Source of the DNA: Hexactinellida sp. DTS-2022
Taxonomy: Eukaryota; Porifera; Hexactinellida
Direction of reading: 5' to 3'
Length of the DNA stretch: 64,000 bases
Assembly: GCA_028753945.1 (NCBI GenBank)
Contig: JAPNXP010000011.1
Span: 992,001-1,056,000, forward strand
In this document: positions 44,396-55,094 of the stretch, piece after piece
How positions within the stretch are numbered: position 1 is the first letter of the stretch
Layout of the letters: each line of letters starts with the position of its first letter
Position numbers and translations under genes: made by a program
Notes under the pieces: model-generated
Told to the model about the DNA's origin: nothing
Database searches by the model: none
The model's input: the letters and a program-made list of their open reading frames with translations, nothing else

Positions 44396-45520
44396 TTAAT
44401 TATTGTTTAATAATATCTCTTGCAAATCCTTATTTACATTTGTATACTGTGTTTTCTTTGTGCCATAATTATACTTATAAATATGCTTGCACCAAATACT
44501 GATTGTGACGAACACGAATGGCAACAGGCATATTGACAATGATAGAAACCAAATAACATTGACAATAATTTCCGGATATCGCATTACTTTCAAAAATGTT
44601 TCAACAGCTTCTTCAGTTTGGATAACAGAGTTTAACGAACTGAACAAATTAAACGGGAAATAACATGCTCCATAGAATAATGCACCAATCAATAATTTTT
44701 GAAGATCAATTAAGATCTCTGATAATAGCATGAACAGATATCCCCATGTTATAATAGTAATAGTGTGCTTGCAGTATCTGTACTGTTTCATCTCTTCCTT
44801 GTTGGAACCGTGTTGTGTGAGACGCTCCAAAGCTCTCTGGAGTAAGGCACATTTGAATCGTTTGGAAGTGCGAACAAATATACAGAGATATGTGGGTACA
44901 TTAACGTAGAACAATACAGTACTAATAACTGTGGTATATTGTATAAACCCAGTTATGATAATGACTGTACTTAACAAGGTGGTTATAATTAAGAATAGCC
45001 GAGAACTCAATGTGTTGTACGGTTGTTTGATATTCTTCATACGAATAATTAGATAATTCATTAAACATGCACTGAGGGTAAACACAAATAATTCAGCAGA
45101 TCTCGCTATGGAGTTAAGTCCATTTAAGAAAGGAATTTCCGTATATATAATATTAACTTGATTCACTTCAGGCTTGTGATAACTTGTACAATCAGTGAAT
45201 GGTAACTCGAGTGTATTATTACTTACTTTATGGTAGGTAAGGTAATGCTGTATGTTACTTGATGTCAAACAAACTATACTAGCAATAATTTCTGAAAAGG
45301 TGATGAAGAGTAATAGAGTATTTTTCCAAATTTCAGTTTCATAATGATAATATAATTGTTTATTTAAATAACCTGAATCACCTGAGAGACATCTCGCTAC
45401 TCCTCTCTTGTATTTTCTGCAGCAATGGATTCTCCTGATGAAAATAAACCCCCAGTATCCACTGAATATTAGGAAAATCCATGATAACACCAAGTTTAGG
45501 ATAATTGAAAAATAACTCAT
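44396..45520 (-). CDS. Orphan seven-transmembrane protein
   Basis: 374 residues, single uninterrupted frame. Hydrophobic segments at about 5-28, 66-86, 140-160, 174-193, 197-217, 253-290 (one long or two short) and 318-343. By the positive-inside rule the N-terminus is outside: RRIHCCRKYKRG follows helix 1, RMKNIKQ follows helix 3, and a long basic loop RTSKRFKCALLQRALERL lies between helices 5 and 6. The loop after helix 2 has an NNT glycosylation site and a Cys. The C-terminal tail is cytosolic and ends LQEILLNNN. This is the layout of a G-protein-coupled receptor, but I see no DRY, NPxxY or other class signature and cannot name a family. Likely a plasma-membrane receptor or sensor. Divergent from the small ORF at 45,787, with 266 bp between starts. 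Confidence 0.65.
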   Translation of the reverse strand: MSYFSIILNLVLSWIFLIFSGYWGFIFIRRIHCCRKYKRGVARCLSGDSGYLNKQLYYHYETEIWKNTLLLFITFSEIIASIVCLTSSNIQHYLTYHKVSNNTLELPFTDCTSYHKPEVNQVNIIYTEIPFLNGLNSIARSAELFVFTLSACLMNYLIIRMKNIKQPYNTLSSRLFLIITTLLSTVIIITGFIQYTTVISTVLFYVNVPTYLCIFVRTSKRFKCALLQRALERLTQHGSNKEEMKQYRYCKHTITIITWGYLFMLLSEILIDLQKLLIGALFYGACYFPFNLFSSLNSVIQTEEAVETFLKVMRYPEIIVNVIWFLSLSICLLPFVFVTISIWCKHIYKYNYGTKKTQYTNVNKDLQEILLNNN

Positions 45521-45786
45521 CTTCTATTATATTGTAAACACATCCATTTATTGAGTTATTTATATTTACAAGTAAATACTTACTTTTACAATGTAATATA
45601 ATTTATATTACTTTTTAATTAATAGAATGAGTTTATTGCATATATTATTGTGATTACTATTGGTTGGTATTTATTATATTGTTTATTGTAGAAAGTTATT
45701 ATATTTCAACTGTAAGCTATAATGTCTTACATTGTATTCGTTAGAGCAATTCACTCTGTCTCAATTACATTTTAGTTCAGACCATT
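45521..45786. promoter_or_regulatory. Divergent intergenic region (putative shared promoter)
   Basis: Very AT-rich 266 bp between two starts pointing away from each other. TATA-like strings occur but none is decisive. The role is inferred from gene arrangement only. Confidence 0.35.
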
Positions 45787-46002
45787 ATGACTACACGAAT
45801 ACCGACATTTTTATACACAAATAACTCTGTTGTTGGCCGTTTGACTCGCATGCTAGAATGTTACAAACCATGGATATTCACCATCTATACTATAATGACA
45901 GGAGCTGCTCTAGGATTCCAATCCTGGCAAACGTTCGAAAAAGATGGGAACTGTTATTTTCGGTATTTATCTGTGCGTCAAATTCTTTTACAGTTATTAT
46001 AA
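45787..46002 (+). CDS. Small protein with one predicted membrane helix, possibly a first exon
   Basis: 71 residues, MTTRIPTFLYTNNSVVGRL ... with a hydrophobic stretch (PWIFTIYTIMTGAALGF, about 38-54) and a polar tail. I do not recognise the family. The last residues (FRYLSVRQILLQLL) look unlike the rest and could be intron read-through; GT dinucleotides occur after DGNC. It stops five bases before a Helitron terminus (46,007), so the downstream part of the gene may have been displaced or lost. Confidence 0.45.
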   Translation: MTTRIPTFLYTNNSVVGRLTRMLECYKPWIFTIYTIMTGAALGFQSWQTFEKDGNCYFRYLSVRQILLQLL

Positions 46003-46006
46003 TCTA

Positions 46007-46140
46007 CTAGCCTTTGACCCTCTCCATGCGACGAATTAGTCGCCATGGGGTCTGTATTTTGTGAATTAATTCGCTCGCATTCTAGGTTGCTTCGCGTCAG
46101 AACAACACACAACAACCGCTTCGCGGTTGTTGTGTGGTAA
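46007..46140 (-). mobile_element. Helitron 3' terminus, minus strand
   Basis: On the minus strand: CAACAACCGCGAAGCGGTTGTTG hairpin region, then TTCTGACGCGAAGCAACCTAG, a second hairpin (GGCGACTAATTCGTCGC) and the end CTAG followed by T. It is related to the other Helitron tails but with a different last hairpin. The 5' end was not located. Confidence 0.55.
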
Positions 46141-46143
46141 CAG

Positions 46144-46460
46144 TGGCGTAGCCAGGGTGGTGCGCGGTGGTGCGGCGCACCACCAAAATGTTTTTGCGCA
46201 CCACCTCAGGTGATGCCGCATTTTTTTATACACATTAAGTAGTAAGCATTAATTCCCAAGTCATCACTTGTAATGATTGAAATTACCACTTTAAAATAAC
46301 CGTGATTGAAATGAACACTTAAAAAGGGCGCGCTTTCCCCCGAAATCATATATACGCACTTAGAAATGCGTGCGTTTTAACAATAAACCATAAAATCACA
46401 CTTAGAAATGCGAGTGTTTTATCAATGATCCATAAAAACTCAATGACAAATGGTTACTTC
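46144..46460. repeat. Left end of a CAGTGGCGTAGCC hAT-like element
   Basis: CAGTGGCGTAGCCAGGGTGG followed by GTGCGCGGTGGTGCGGCGCA words. No convincing right end; an inverse end GGATACGCCACTG at 48,669-48,681 is a candidate partner. Confidence 0.45.
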
Positions 46461-46462
46461 TG

Positions 46463-46594
46463 TCGGACAAATGCATACAACAAAATTCGGACAAATGCAT
46501 ACTCCAGTCGGACAAATGCATACAACAAATTCGGACAAATGCATACTCCAAAATTTCGGACAAATGCATACTAGAAATTCGGACAAAAGCATGC
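46463..46594. repeat. Six-unit array of TCGGACAAATGCATAC
   Basis: Six near-identical 16-mers containing the palindrome ATGCAT, spaced by 5-8 variable bases; the last unit is mutated to AAAGCATGC. Not a CRISPR (spacers too short, eukaryotic context). Confidence 0.75.
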
Positions 46595-47204
46595 GCCCCC
46601 TTAAAAATAACATGAGTTAAAACTCATATCTGTCCTCAGCAAGGAAATTAATGGATTTGCGATAGAAGCAAAATCTTTGATCTATCTACGATAAAATCCT
46701 GCTTATCCCAAGAAATGTTTTACTTCTTTTTGACTTGAGGATGAGGCCATTAAATAATCAATTCTACGTTAGATTGATCTGGAGACATTCCCAAACTCGA
46801 AAACGTATGCCCGAGATCTGAAACTTTAGTCCTCCCAATTTGGCATTTTTTACCCTGCAGAGTTAAGCGTAGTCTACTTGTATCTATTTAACCCCAATAG
46901 AATTCTGAATATTATGATCACTGATATTATAAATGCAGTTGATGCCCTTAAAAATAGTTAGGCCCAAATTTTCTGAGAAAATATAGGTGCTCGCAGTGCT
47001 TGCGCCGCCTATGATCCTAGGGTAGCTAGGGTATGCAAATAATCAGGTAAATATTCGTTAATTTATATGTAGATAACTTGTTACGTACATCTATTAAAGC
47101 ATAAATTTTAAATTGTTACGTATAATAGAAACAGAAATGGCTCTGATTGCGGCTTGTTCACAATCGCCTTTGCAATGACACTTTGCAAACAGGAAAATCC
47201 TGAA

Positions 47205-47952
47205 TCATAGCATTCTATACATAAGGCAATGGCACTCACTCAAATTTCTGGACCAGGGATTGGTTAGTATTGTCAACTAAATATATGCAAAGTAATTATT
47301 CTTCGAAATAAGTATTCCAGGGGGCTTCTACTTATGTAATTGTTTTTTATAAAGGTAGTCATGTACAAGACGCATATTTTTGAGGTAGCACTATGTCGAA
47401 ATGACGTCACCGTTTTGTCTAATAGGCCAAATATGCTAAAACTTTGAACGCATGTAAAATGTTCAATTTCTCTTTTCAAACAAATTGCTTTGACTAACCC
47501 ATATAGGAGTCATTTTACAAATAATATCTCAGAATCAATTATGGAATGTTACCACATTCCTCTGTTGCTAAGGTAACGTGATTTCAATGCTTGAGGTCAT
47601 ATCTCGAGGAATATAGTTACAGCTTACTCAATGGATCCAATTGATAGCCCGTCCTTAACTTCCTATTCAATGATAATACATTTCGATGCTCTATCTCCAA
47701 CCAATTTTCTGAGAATTGTGATTATTGTAATAGATATTCAAATGGTTATACACATTTTTCGGATTGATGGTTCGAGTTAGAGCATCGAAATGTATTATCA
47801 TTGAATAGGAAGTTGACAATTACATAAGTAGAAGCCCCCTGGAATACTTATTTCGAAGAATAATTACTTTGCATATATTTAGTTGACTATACTAACCAAT
47901 CCCTGGTCCAGAAATTTGAGTGAGTGCCATTGCCTTATGTATAGAATGCTAT
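47205..47952. repeat. Foldback element, CATAGCATTCTATACATAAGG ends
   Basis: The left arm (47,205-47,345) and right arm (47,815-47,952) are reverse complements, including GACCAGGGATTGGTTAGTAT and AAGTATTCCAGGGGGCTTCT. A second inner inverted pair (GAGCATCGAAATGTATTATC) surrounds the centre. Single ends of the same family lie at 51,118-51,190 and 56,318-56,375. Confidence 0.75.
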
Positions 47953-48007
47953 GCCTGAATATTTCATTGTTTAGACTTTAGAGGATCAATAAATAAATTA
48001 TAATTTT

Positions 48008-48045
48008 AGTTTCGCTGCGATTCACCCTATCGCAGCGAAACTATT
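48008..48045. other. Perfect 15-bp hairpin
   Basis: TAGTTTCGCTGCGAT and its exact complement ATCGCAGCGAAACTA, separated by TCACCCT. Possibly the tail hairpin of a Helitron or a regulatory RNA structure. No further support. Confidence 0.5.
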
Positions 48046-48049
48046 ATAA

Positions 48050-49074
48050 AGGTGGAAAGGTGTGAGGTATTTGTAAATTGTTGTATTGAAGAAGAGGGAA
48101 AATGATATTTTGTGAGAGATATGGTGACTGAAGCAGCATTAGTGGTAATGTTGTTGGGCCTGTGTTGTTTGTAGATCGAAAACAATATAATATTAGAATA
48201 ATATATTTTTTATTATAACATCATTTCATATGAATTGTATACTTTGCTTCCAATTAAATTATCAATCACAAGGGGGGGGGGACAATTTATTTCAAAGGGG
48301 ACACTTTACTTTGAAGTAGAGTGTCCGAACCGGACGAAATACTCGCCTATTTGACCAGTCCACAAAGTGCATACGATTCCAAAAATACCTTACTAGACAT
48401 GCCAATAATTTATTGAATACATTTCTGTAGGGCTTGAAAGTTATTTGCAAGTTAAAGCAAAAAGCTGTGAAAAAGTCTATTGTTTCATCCAGATACAGAA
48501 AATTAGTTTTATTTCACACTAAGTTATGAATTTACCCCACTGTCCACTATGGCTGATACTAGGATACAAAAACAAATAATAACAGTATATTAACTATGTA
48601 AATAATAAACTTTTTGTTGTGTCTTCTTATTAAACTTTACCGTTCCTCGGGAATGTTATCTCCGGGCTGGATACGCCACTGACCTGGGGACAATCGAAAT
48701 GTGTTCGTAACTTCGTATTAACCTGAAATTCGTATCAACCGCATTTAAATGCCTACATTTGTACAGATATAATAAGGGAAACAAATAATGTGCTCCTGAG
48801 ACTATATTTCGCTTTGTGTGTATTAACGAGAGTATAATGTATGTTTCACAGTCTTATTTCTGGAGCTGATAATTAAGATTGTAAATTTATAACCATGGAT
48901 AATACTTTATACAGTAGAACTCGGTTCTAATGTAGCTGGGATGATAATACGTACTTTGGCTTAGTACGTAATATTATTTTTTAACCAAGTTTATAAAACA
49001 GTAAGCACTAACTCGGTTAGTACATACACTCGGATAATATGTTCTTATTTTCCACTCCCGAGGGCGTACGTTGT
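48050..49074. other. Intergenic, no gene recognised
   Basis: Mixed AT-rich sequence with one G tract (48,271-48,281) and a pogo-like start CAGTAGAACTCGGTTC at 48,914. No coding homology. Confidence 0.4.
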
Positions 49075-49082
49075 AACTGAGG

Positions 49083-49290
49083 CAGACCTGGGACTGATTA
49101 CTAGTGAGTGATTACGATTACGATTACGATTACAAGAAATGTTGTAATCGATTACAATCAATTACGATTGTAATCGTAATCAATCCCACCTAAGGTTGGG
49201 GCTGATTACTAGTGAGTGATTACGATTACAGGAAATGTTGTAATCGATTACAATCGATTACAATTGTAATCGTAATCAGCCCCAAGCCTG
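49083..49290. mobile_element. Non-autonomous hAT element, GATTACGATTACA words
   Basis: Ends CAGACCTGGGACTGATTAC and the inverse of CAGGCTTGGGGCTGATTAC. It contains two tandem copies of a 90-bp palindromic unit (TGATTACTAGTGAGTGATTA ... GTAATCGATTACAAT...). Flanks AACTGAGG and ACCCGAGG match at 6 of 8. The right end lies 47 bp before the SNF8 start codon. Confidence 0.8.
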
Positions 49291-49337
49291 ACCCGAGGTT
49301 TACTATATTTCCTTTATTAATGGACTAGTTGGTTGCA

Positions 49338-50078
49338 ATGGCTCGCAGGAGAGGATTGGGAGCGATAAATAAAGAAAAATTAGAGAAAGCCAAATACGGA
49401 GAGAAAGGAGCTGAGATAGCTGACATAGAAATATCACATGTTAGTACACAAATAGAATCCTTCCGGTCCTATCTAGAAACATTCGCGGCTAAACATAAAA
49501 CAGAAATAAAAAAGAATCCAGAATTCCGTGCTCAATTCCAACAAATGTGTGCTCGTATCGGTGTAGACCCTCTCGCTTCTAGTAAAGGATTCTGGGCCTC
49601 GCTATTAGGTGTAGGAGACTTCTATTATGAATTAGGTATTCAGATAATTGAAATTTGCTTAGCTACCAGGGATATTAACGGTGGGTTAATTACACTTGAG
49701 GAGCTACGTACACGTGCTATCGAATCCAGAAGCAAAACACAGCAACAAGATATAAGCTTAGATGACTTAACACGTGCGATTAAGAAACTATCTGTGCTAG
49801 GTAATGGGTTTAAGATAATCCCTTTATGTGGTAAGAAGTTATTACAGTCTGTGCCATGTGAGCTTAACATGGATCATACTGTGACAATGCAGCAAGCAGA
49901 GTCTACAGGCTATACGTGTGTGAGTACACTCACTGGTTCTCTTAAGTGGAGTGAGGAGAGAGCTATTAGTGTGTTGGAGCATTTGATTAAGGAGGGAATG
50001 GTGTGGATAGATACACAAGCTGTGGAAATACGGTACTATTTCCCGAGTCTATTCTTTGATATACAAACTAAACTTTGA
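49338..50078 (+). CDS. SNF8: SNF8/VPS22, ESCRT-II subunit
   Basis: 246 residues from the ATG at 49,338 (MARRRGLGAINKEKLEKAKY). The whole length aligns with the EAP30/Vps22 family: an N-terminal helical hairpin (HKTEIKKNPEFRAQFQQMCA), the highly conserved VDPLASSKGFW and LGVGDFYYELGIQIIEICL, then two winged-helix domains (GGLITLEELRTRA, LTRAIKKLSVLGNGFKIIPL, and QSVPCELNMDHTV, LKWSEERAISVLEHLIKEGM). The human protein is about 258 residues, so this is complete. It acts with VPS25 and VPS36 on endosomes to sort ubiquitinated membrane proteins into multivesicular bodies. It is intronless here, unlike most animal orthologues. The 5' flank is largely a transposon. Confidence 0.97.
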   Translation: MARRRGLGAINKEKLEKAKYGEKGAEIADIEISHVSTQIESFRSYLETFAAKHKTEIKKNPEFRAQFQQMCARIGVDPLASSKGFWASLLGVGDFYYELGIQIIEICLATRDINGGLITLEELRTRAIESRSKTQQQDISLDDLTRAIKKLSVLGNGFKIIPLCGKKLLQSVPCELNMDHTVTMQQAESTGYTCVSTLTGSLKWSEERAISVLEHLIKEGMVWIDTQAVEIRYYFPSLFFDIQTKL

Positions 50079-50442
50079 TTTATAGACCTAATTAATGTGT
50101 TTATTGGCTCGTATTGATATTATTGTTGTGGATTGAAATAGTAATTGGTTTACAATAATGTATTGACGATCATCAGTGTTTTAAATTGTGAAATTGGATA
50201 TTTCGAAGCAGAAATTATACATGTATCTAGTTACGGTAAAAATTTTAGACAATTTCCCACTCCCATTAAGCTACAAAAATCAGGTAAATGGAACAGCATC
50301 TCACATAGTTTGTTAATTAAATAATAATAAATTCACTGCCAGAAGGCTATTTCAGATACTGTCTAAATTTGCTTTATACTATAGTTTTTGTTTCTTATAA
50401 TAAGACCAATTTATTCGAGATAATGAATGTTGCAACAATCAG

Positions 50443-50625
50443 CAGGGGCGTCCTGGCAATACAAGCCAGCAGGGAATCCCCGCTGGGCCCCCCTTAGGGG
50501 ATCCCTAATTTGGGCTCCTAGTTTTTATAAGGGCCCCCTTGGGGCCCTTATCAAGCTATTCTATATGTACAAAAGCACAGAAAGTTCCCCGATGCTCCCC
50601 CCCCCCCTGGCCCGGACGCCCCTGG
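50443..50625. mobile_element. Non-autonomous hAT element, CAGGGGCGTCC ends
   Basis: Ends CAGGGGCGTCCTGGCAAT and ...TGGCCCGGACGCCCCTG. Flanks ACAATCAG/GCAATCAT match at 6 of 8. Relative of the innermost element at 26,662. It lies about 360 bp after the SNF8 stop. Confidence 0.8.
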
Positions 50626-50789
50626 CAATCATTCTCCAGATCACTAGATAGGGGCGCAAATTTTGCAACTGAAATTCCTCCCATTGTTCAATTATTAATA
50701 TATTACGGCTATCAGCTATCTTTTGGAGAAACTTTATTATAATACACGTAAGTAGATGCCGGATATAGGACCAATCTATTAGAAAACGG

Positions 50790-50885
50790 TTGCCATTAAG
50801 GTTTACAATCCCGGGTGCAATTTACAATCGTGGGATTTCGGAATTGTCGCATTCTGAATCCTGGGATACCGGGATTAGTATATAC
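50790..50885. repeat. Solo end of the AATCCCGGGATT hAT family
   Basis: AAGGTTTACAATCCCGGG ... GGGATACCGGGATTAG. Same words and start as hAT-1. No partner end nearby. Confidence 0.6.
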
Positions 50886-51394
50886 AAGGATTGGCACGAT
50901 AGATACTCGTACAGTGGAACCTCCACAAACGGGGCCTGTGGAAACGGGGATCTTCTGAAAATTCCTAGTCCCACATAAATGAACCTCCACAAACGGGGAA
51001 TCGGGGTGGTTAAACTTTGCGTCCCTGGCACCCCGTTTGTGCATAGTTAATTATTGCAACACAAAATGAGAAACGGGATATCGTAAAATCGTCTTCCAAA
51101 CCACTTATATGATAATCATAGCATTCTATACATAAGGCAATGGCAGTCACTATTTTTTTGGACCAGGGATTGGTTTGTATATTCAAATTTACATTTTCCT
51201 TTATTACGTTATTTATCACCCATAAGCTGTTTTGATATAAAATATTCTAGGAGATGTAAAAATAACCGTGTAACATGTAAAACTTTTACCAAGGAGGTGT
51301 TTCGAGATTAATTTTTAATAACCAATAATGATTACATTAACTTTTTAACATAAATAAGCGAAATGGAAATTATTATTATCTACTATACACCAGA

Positions 51395-51888
51395 CAGGGT
51401 TTTATACAAGATTTTTCTTCAGGGGGGGGGAAGTCTGCTAGTACCAGGATCCACTAAATAATTGCTTCGCCTGCTGGGGGTCTGGGGGGCGCTGCTAGCC
51501 CCCCACTAGGGTCCAGGGGCTTCGCCCCTGGAAGCCAGATACAATTTATAGTGCAAAGTATTATTGCTAACAATGGAGAGCTATTGCTGTAAAATAATCA
51601 CATAGTATTTGAAGCTGTGGTAACTAATGGAAGATAATTATAGCTTCTGGCACAATTTCATTAATGATAATCACTAGTAATGTTTGAATGGTATGTGTGG
51701 TTAATATACAGAACTTTTAACATAATATATTCTAGCCTAGAGAGAATACGTCGATTTGTCTCTTTATAAAAGGCTAAAAACACCTAATTTTAACTGAAAA
51801 TAAGAACTTAGCAGCATATTTCCAGGGGGGGGAACTCAAGCTAGGGGGGGGGAATCCCGGGGCGCCCCCCCCTCTGTATAATACCCTG
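51395..51888. mobile_element. Non-autonomous element, CAGGGT(T/A)TTATACA ends
   Basis: Ends CAGGGTTTTATACAAG and ...CTGTATAATACCCTG, with G/C tracts inside. Flanked by CCAGA on both sides (5 bp). Superfamily unassigned; a CACTA or hAT-like origin is possible. Confidence 0.6.
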
Positions 51889-52174
51889 CCAGAGTTTCAC
51901 GCGGGCCGGCCTGGCGGGGCCGACTTTTCACATCGGCCCGCGGGTCGCGAGGGCCGGCCGTAAATTACTCCCATTATAATCCGCATTACTGTTTTGAATT
52001 GTCACGAGTTACCAATTGTGAATACATATAAAAAGAAAGAAGATTAATTTTTCCCTTATATTCATCAGTTTTCACAAACTCGGTTTCACACAAGGATTCC
52101 CTAATTATCTTCTTGACCTGAAATTAATAACAAACATATTGAAATTTATATACAAGTTGCGGGCCTCTTGCGGG

Positions 52175-52624
52175 CAGAGTTGCCAATCCAATCCAATCGA
52201 GAAGATTTTAGATTGCCGATTGCTGCATTTTTCATCGATTGGATTATCGGTTGGATTGCTGCATTTTTCATCGATTGGATTGGTTCGATTTTTATCGATT
52301 GGATTGCAATCGATGAATTTTCATCGATTTTTTTCGATTGTTTGTTTTTTCAATTTCTAAATAATGCCAAAATTTAAAATAATCAATTGCTCGTCAATTA
52401 AACCCAATATATATGTTTTAAGTTTGAACATATGATGAAACATAACTCTTTTTGATATAATACTGAGGAGTAAACGATCGAAAAAAATCGGAGAAACAAT
52501 CCAAAAAATCGACCATATTTTGGATTGTCGATTGCGATTGGATTGTCATCCGAATAATCGATTGTCGAAATTTGGATTGCCGATTGTCCAAATTTGGCTC
52601 GATTGGATTGGATTGGCAACCCTG
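52175..52624. mobile_element. Non-autonomous hAT element, ATCGATTGGATT words
   Basis: Ends CAGAGTTGCCAATCCAATCC and ...GGATTGGATTGGCAACCCTG. Words CGATTGGATT, GATTGCCGATTG and TTTCATCGATT fill both halves. Perfect duplication CTTGCGGG (52,167-52,174, 52,625-52,632). It ends 64 bp before the THAP frame. Confidence 0.95.
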
Positions 52625-52687
52625 CTTGCGGGCCATAAATATCCATGCGGGCTTTTTTTCACTTATTCTAACTTCAATTTCAACGAG

Positions 52688-52867
52688 ATGAGTTGTATCG
52701 TACCCGGATGTAGCTTGAATTATCGGGGAGAACATTTCACAAAAGTATTTAGATTTCCCAAGGATGAACAAGTTCGTGAAAAATCGTTTATGGCCATTTC
52801 AAGACTCAGAGAAGACTATCAAAACAACAAATATATAAGGAAATTGTATAATTTAACTTACATATAG
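52688..52867 (+). pseudogene. THAP zinc-finger fragment
   Basis: MSCIVPGCSLNYRGEHFTK then VFRFPKDEQVREKSF are the start of a THAP domain (C-x4-C with the conserved F-x-F-P). The later C-x2-H pair is absent: the frame continues into unrelated sequence and stops. THAP domains bind DNA in P-element-type transposases and in cellular regulators. This is a truncated relic, or a first exon whose partner is not visible. Confidence 0.6.
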
Positions 52868-52954
52868 AATTCGGATTGAGTTATTTAGCGCTTTAATTTG
52901 GTCTATTTAGATTGTTAATTATTCGTAACTATTAAGTTATTATATTTACCTAAG

Positions 52955-53105
52955 TTGTTTAAGTGAATTTTCACAGTTCTCGAAATGTGACAATGACGTC
53001 ATAACTTTTTTGTCGAGGTGTGAGAAATTTTGAGCGGAAACCTCAACTTGTTGGCGGGTGCCAAAAGTTACCCCTATATGCCAAAAATCACATTTGGAAA
53101 CCGGA
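52955..53105 (-). repeat. Helitron internal fragment, inverse orientation
   Basis: Inverse match to Helitron interiors at 17,330-17,490 and 27,210-27,340 (AATGACGTCATAACTT, TTGAGCGGAAACCTCAACTT, AACTTGTTGGCGGGTGCCAA). Confidence 0.6.
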
Positions 53106-53639
53106 AACCTGATGATTTTTCAATTTTTAAATTGGAGCCTCTCAGACTCAAGTTAAAAGCCTGAGATCGCGACGTTCCAGTCCTTATCTAAAGGAGTCTA
53201 TGCCTAAAATACTTGTCTGAGCTTATTTTTGTATAATCCAATGTAGTATACAATATTTAGGATTTTTCCCACTTTTATTTTGCGATCTGTTGGACTAGCG
53301 AGGGTTCGGGTTATCGAGGGTGTACTGTAATATGGAAATTATTCGTTCTATGTTGAAGCAAACTGTAATGACAAAATATGATAGTATAATTAAAATTTTA
53401 GATGTGATTCTTTATAAGTTTAGATAAGTCATAAGTGTATAATAGGAAGTATAAAGTGTAGTAATTGGTTTTCAGGAACTAACTAATATACCGTCACATA
53501 AGATAAGAAAGTAAGAAACTCGCATGTTATTTTAATTTTATAATTATAAAAGTAATTTTTAATTTGTTTACAGGAAAGTAGTAAATCTATGTTAATTATC
53601 CTGGACCATAAACTCTAATTATTAGAATTATGTAACTAC

Positions 53640-53745
53640 AAATTAAATTGTAAATAATACACCGGTTAATACGAATTTCGGATAAGGCGAACGCATTTTG
53701 ACGGTCCTGTTGTTTGTACTAACGAGGTTCTACTGTAATTTCTAA
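53640..53745. repeat. pogo-like end fragment (GGTTAATACGAA)
   Basis: ACCGGTTAATACGAATTTCG ... TGTACTAACGAGGTTCTACTG then TA. A related opposite end CAGTAGAACCTCGTTAATAC lies at 54,947. Confidence 0.55.
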
Positions 53746-53798
53746 GATACATTACTGACAGGATAAGATACAGCAGCCATATTGTATAGAGTAACCAT

Positions 53799-54145
53799 TA
53801 GAGGTGAGCGTTCAATTTTTCTTTTAAGACGAACACGAACACGAAACATGTGGCACGAACACGAATTGCGCCACACCAATATGTATATGTCACGACACAA
53901 ACACGAACACGAAACACGAAATACAAATTGGAAAAATTAAATGAATAAATATAATGAATTAAGATCATAACATACGAATATTATACAATAACTTGTTCAC
54001 CACAAGTATTGTATAATTTTAATAACAAAACCCCCATGAAACTTCAACCGAACACGACACGATACATGAACTTTGAACACGAACACGACACGACACGAAC
54101 ACGAATTCGTGTCGTGTCGTGTTCGTGTCTTATCGCTCGGCTCTA
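53799..54145. mobile_element. Non-autonomous hAT-like element, CGAACACGAA words
   Basis: Ends TAGAGGTGAGCG and ...CGCTCGGCTCTA. ACGAACACGAACACGAAAC-type arrays run from the left, and their inverse CGTGTCGTGTTCGTG closes the right. Flanks GTAACCAT/GTAAAAAT match at 6 of 8. The central 150 bp is AT-rich. Confidence 0.8.
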
Positions 54146-54153
54146 GTAAAAAT

Positions 54154-55094
54154 GGACAGAAAGTTACATGCTCAGTTACAGTTCCGAACTCGTTATTATG
54201 CGAGCACTATTGTATATACGTTTATTAAAACAGTTAGTATCATTTAAATTATACCAGTTGTTAAGTGTGATCATAGAATGCCTACCTTAAACTGGTATTT
54301 AAATTAGTTAGAGCTAAATTCATAATTATATTCATCTGTATGTATTGTGTATCTAGCCACATTAATGCCATTCCTTCGAACAATTTTGTTAACTATAATG
54401 TATCACTCTCTCACTCTCTATTACTTAGCTAATAGTATACCTATAACTATGAGATCTCTGTCGGTTGAATTTTAATTCGCACAACGATGGCTGTTTACAG
54501 ATTGTCCCAACCAATAATCAGCGTTACTATTAAACTACCAATCTACCTTCTAACGATCATTTTCGCTATAAACAGAAGACAATAATCATGAAAGTAGATA
54601 CAAATAGTAAAACATATGATCACTAGATTAGTGACCAATCAAATGTTACGTGACGTTTCCCATGAGGGGCCATGCTTATTGTTTTATGAAGCGTGATGTA
54701 GGGCGAGGGCTGTCTAATTATTCAAGAATTTCTTTACTCAACGATCAACGTACAATAAATATAAAGGATGTTTCTGTGTGCCTAGTCTAATTTGAGCTCG
54801 TTCACACGCGCTTAAATTACTCATTTTGTATTAGCTATTAAGTCTATGGAAGTATCTCTCGATTTCGCCCGCCTAGAAAAAACTTTACTTAAAAAATTAT
54901 GACCCTCATAAATATATAAATTTAACGTCCCAATTTTCAGCAACTACAGTAGAACCTCGTTAATACGAACACCAAGGACCGTCATAATGTGTTCGCCTTT
55001 TCCTAAATTCGTATTGACGAATATTATTTGTATTAAAGACTTTGAAGGGGACTAAATTATACGTATCTAATATTAATCGATTATTAAGCCCACA
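54154..55094. other. Intergenic, no gene recognised
   Basis: AT-rich sequence 3' of the kinase gene, containing the pogo-like end at 54,947-55,040. Nothing else recognised. Confidence 0.45.

Noticed and set aside
48008-48045. Bacterial-type terminator
   Set aside because: The hairpin is perfect but lies in an animal genome with no gene ending there and no U tract.
49329-49337. Upstream TTG as start of SNF8
   Set aside because: The ATG at 49,338 gives the family N-terminus; a TTG start would be unusual in animals.
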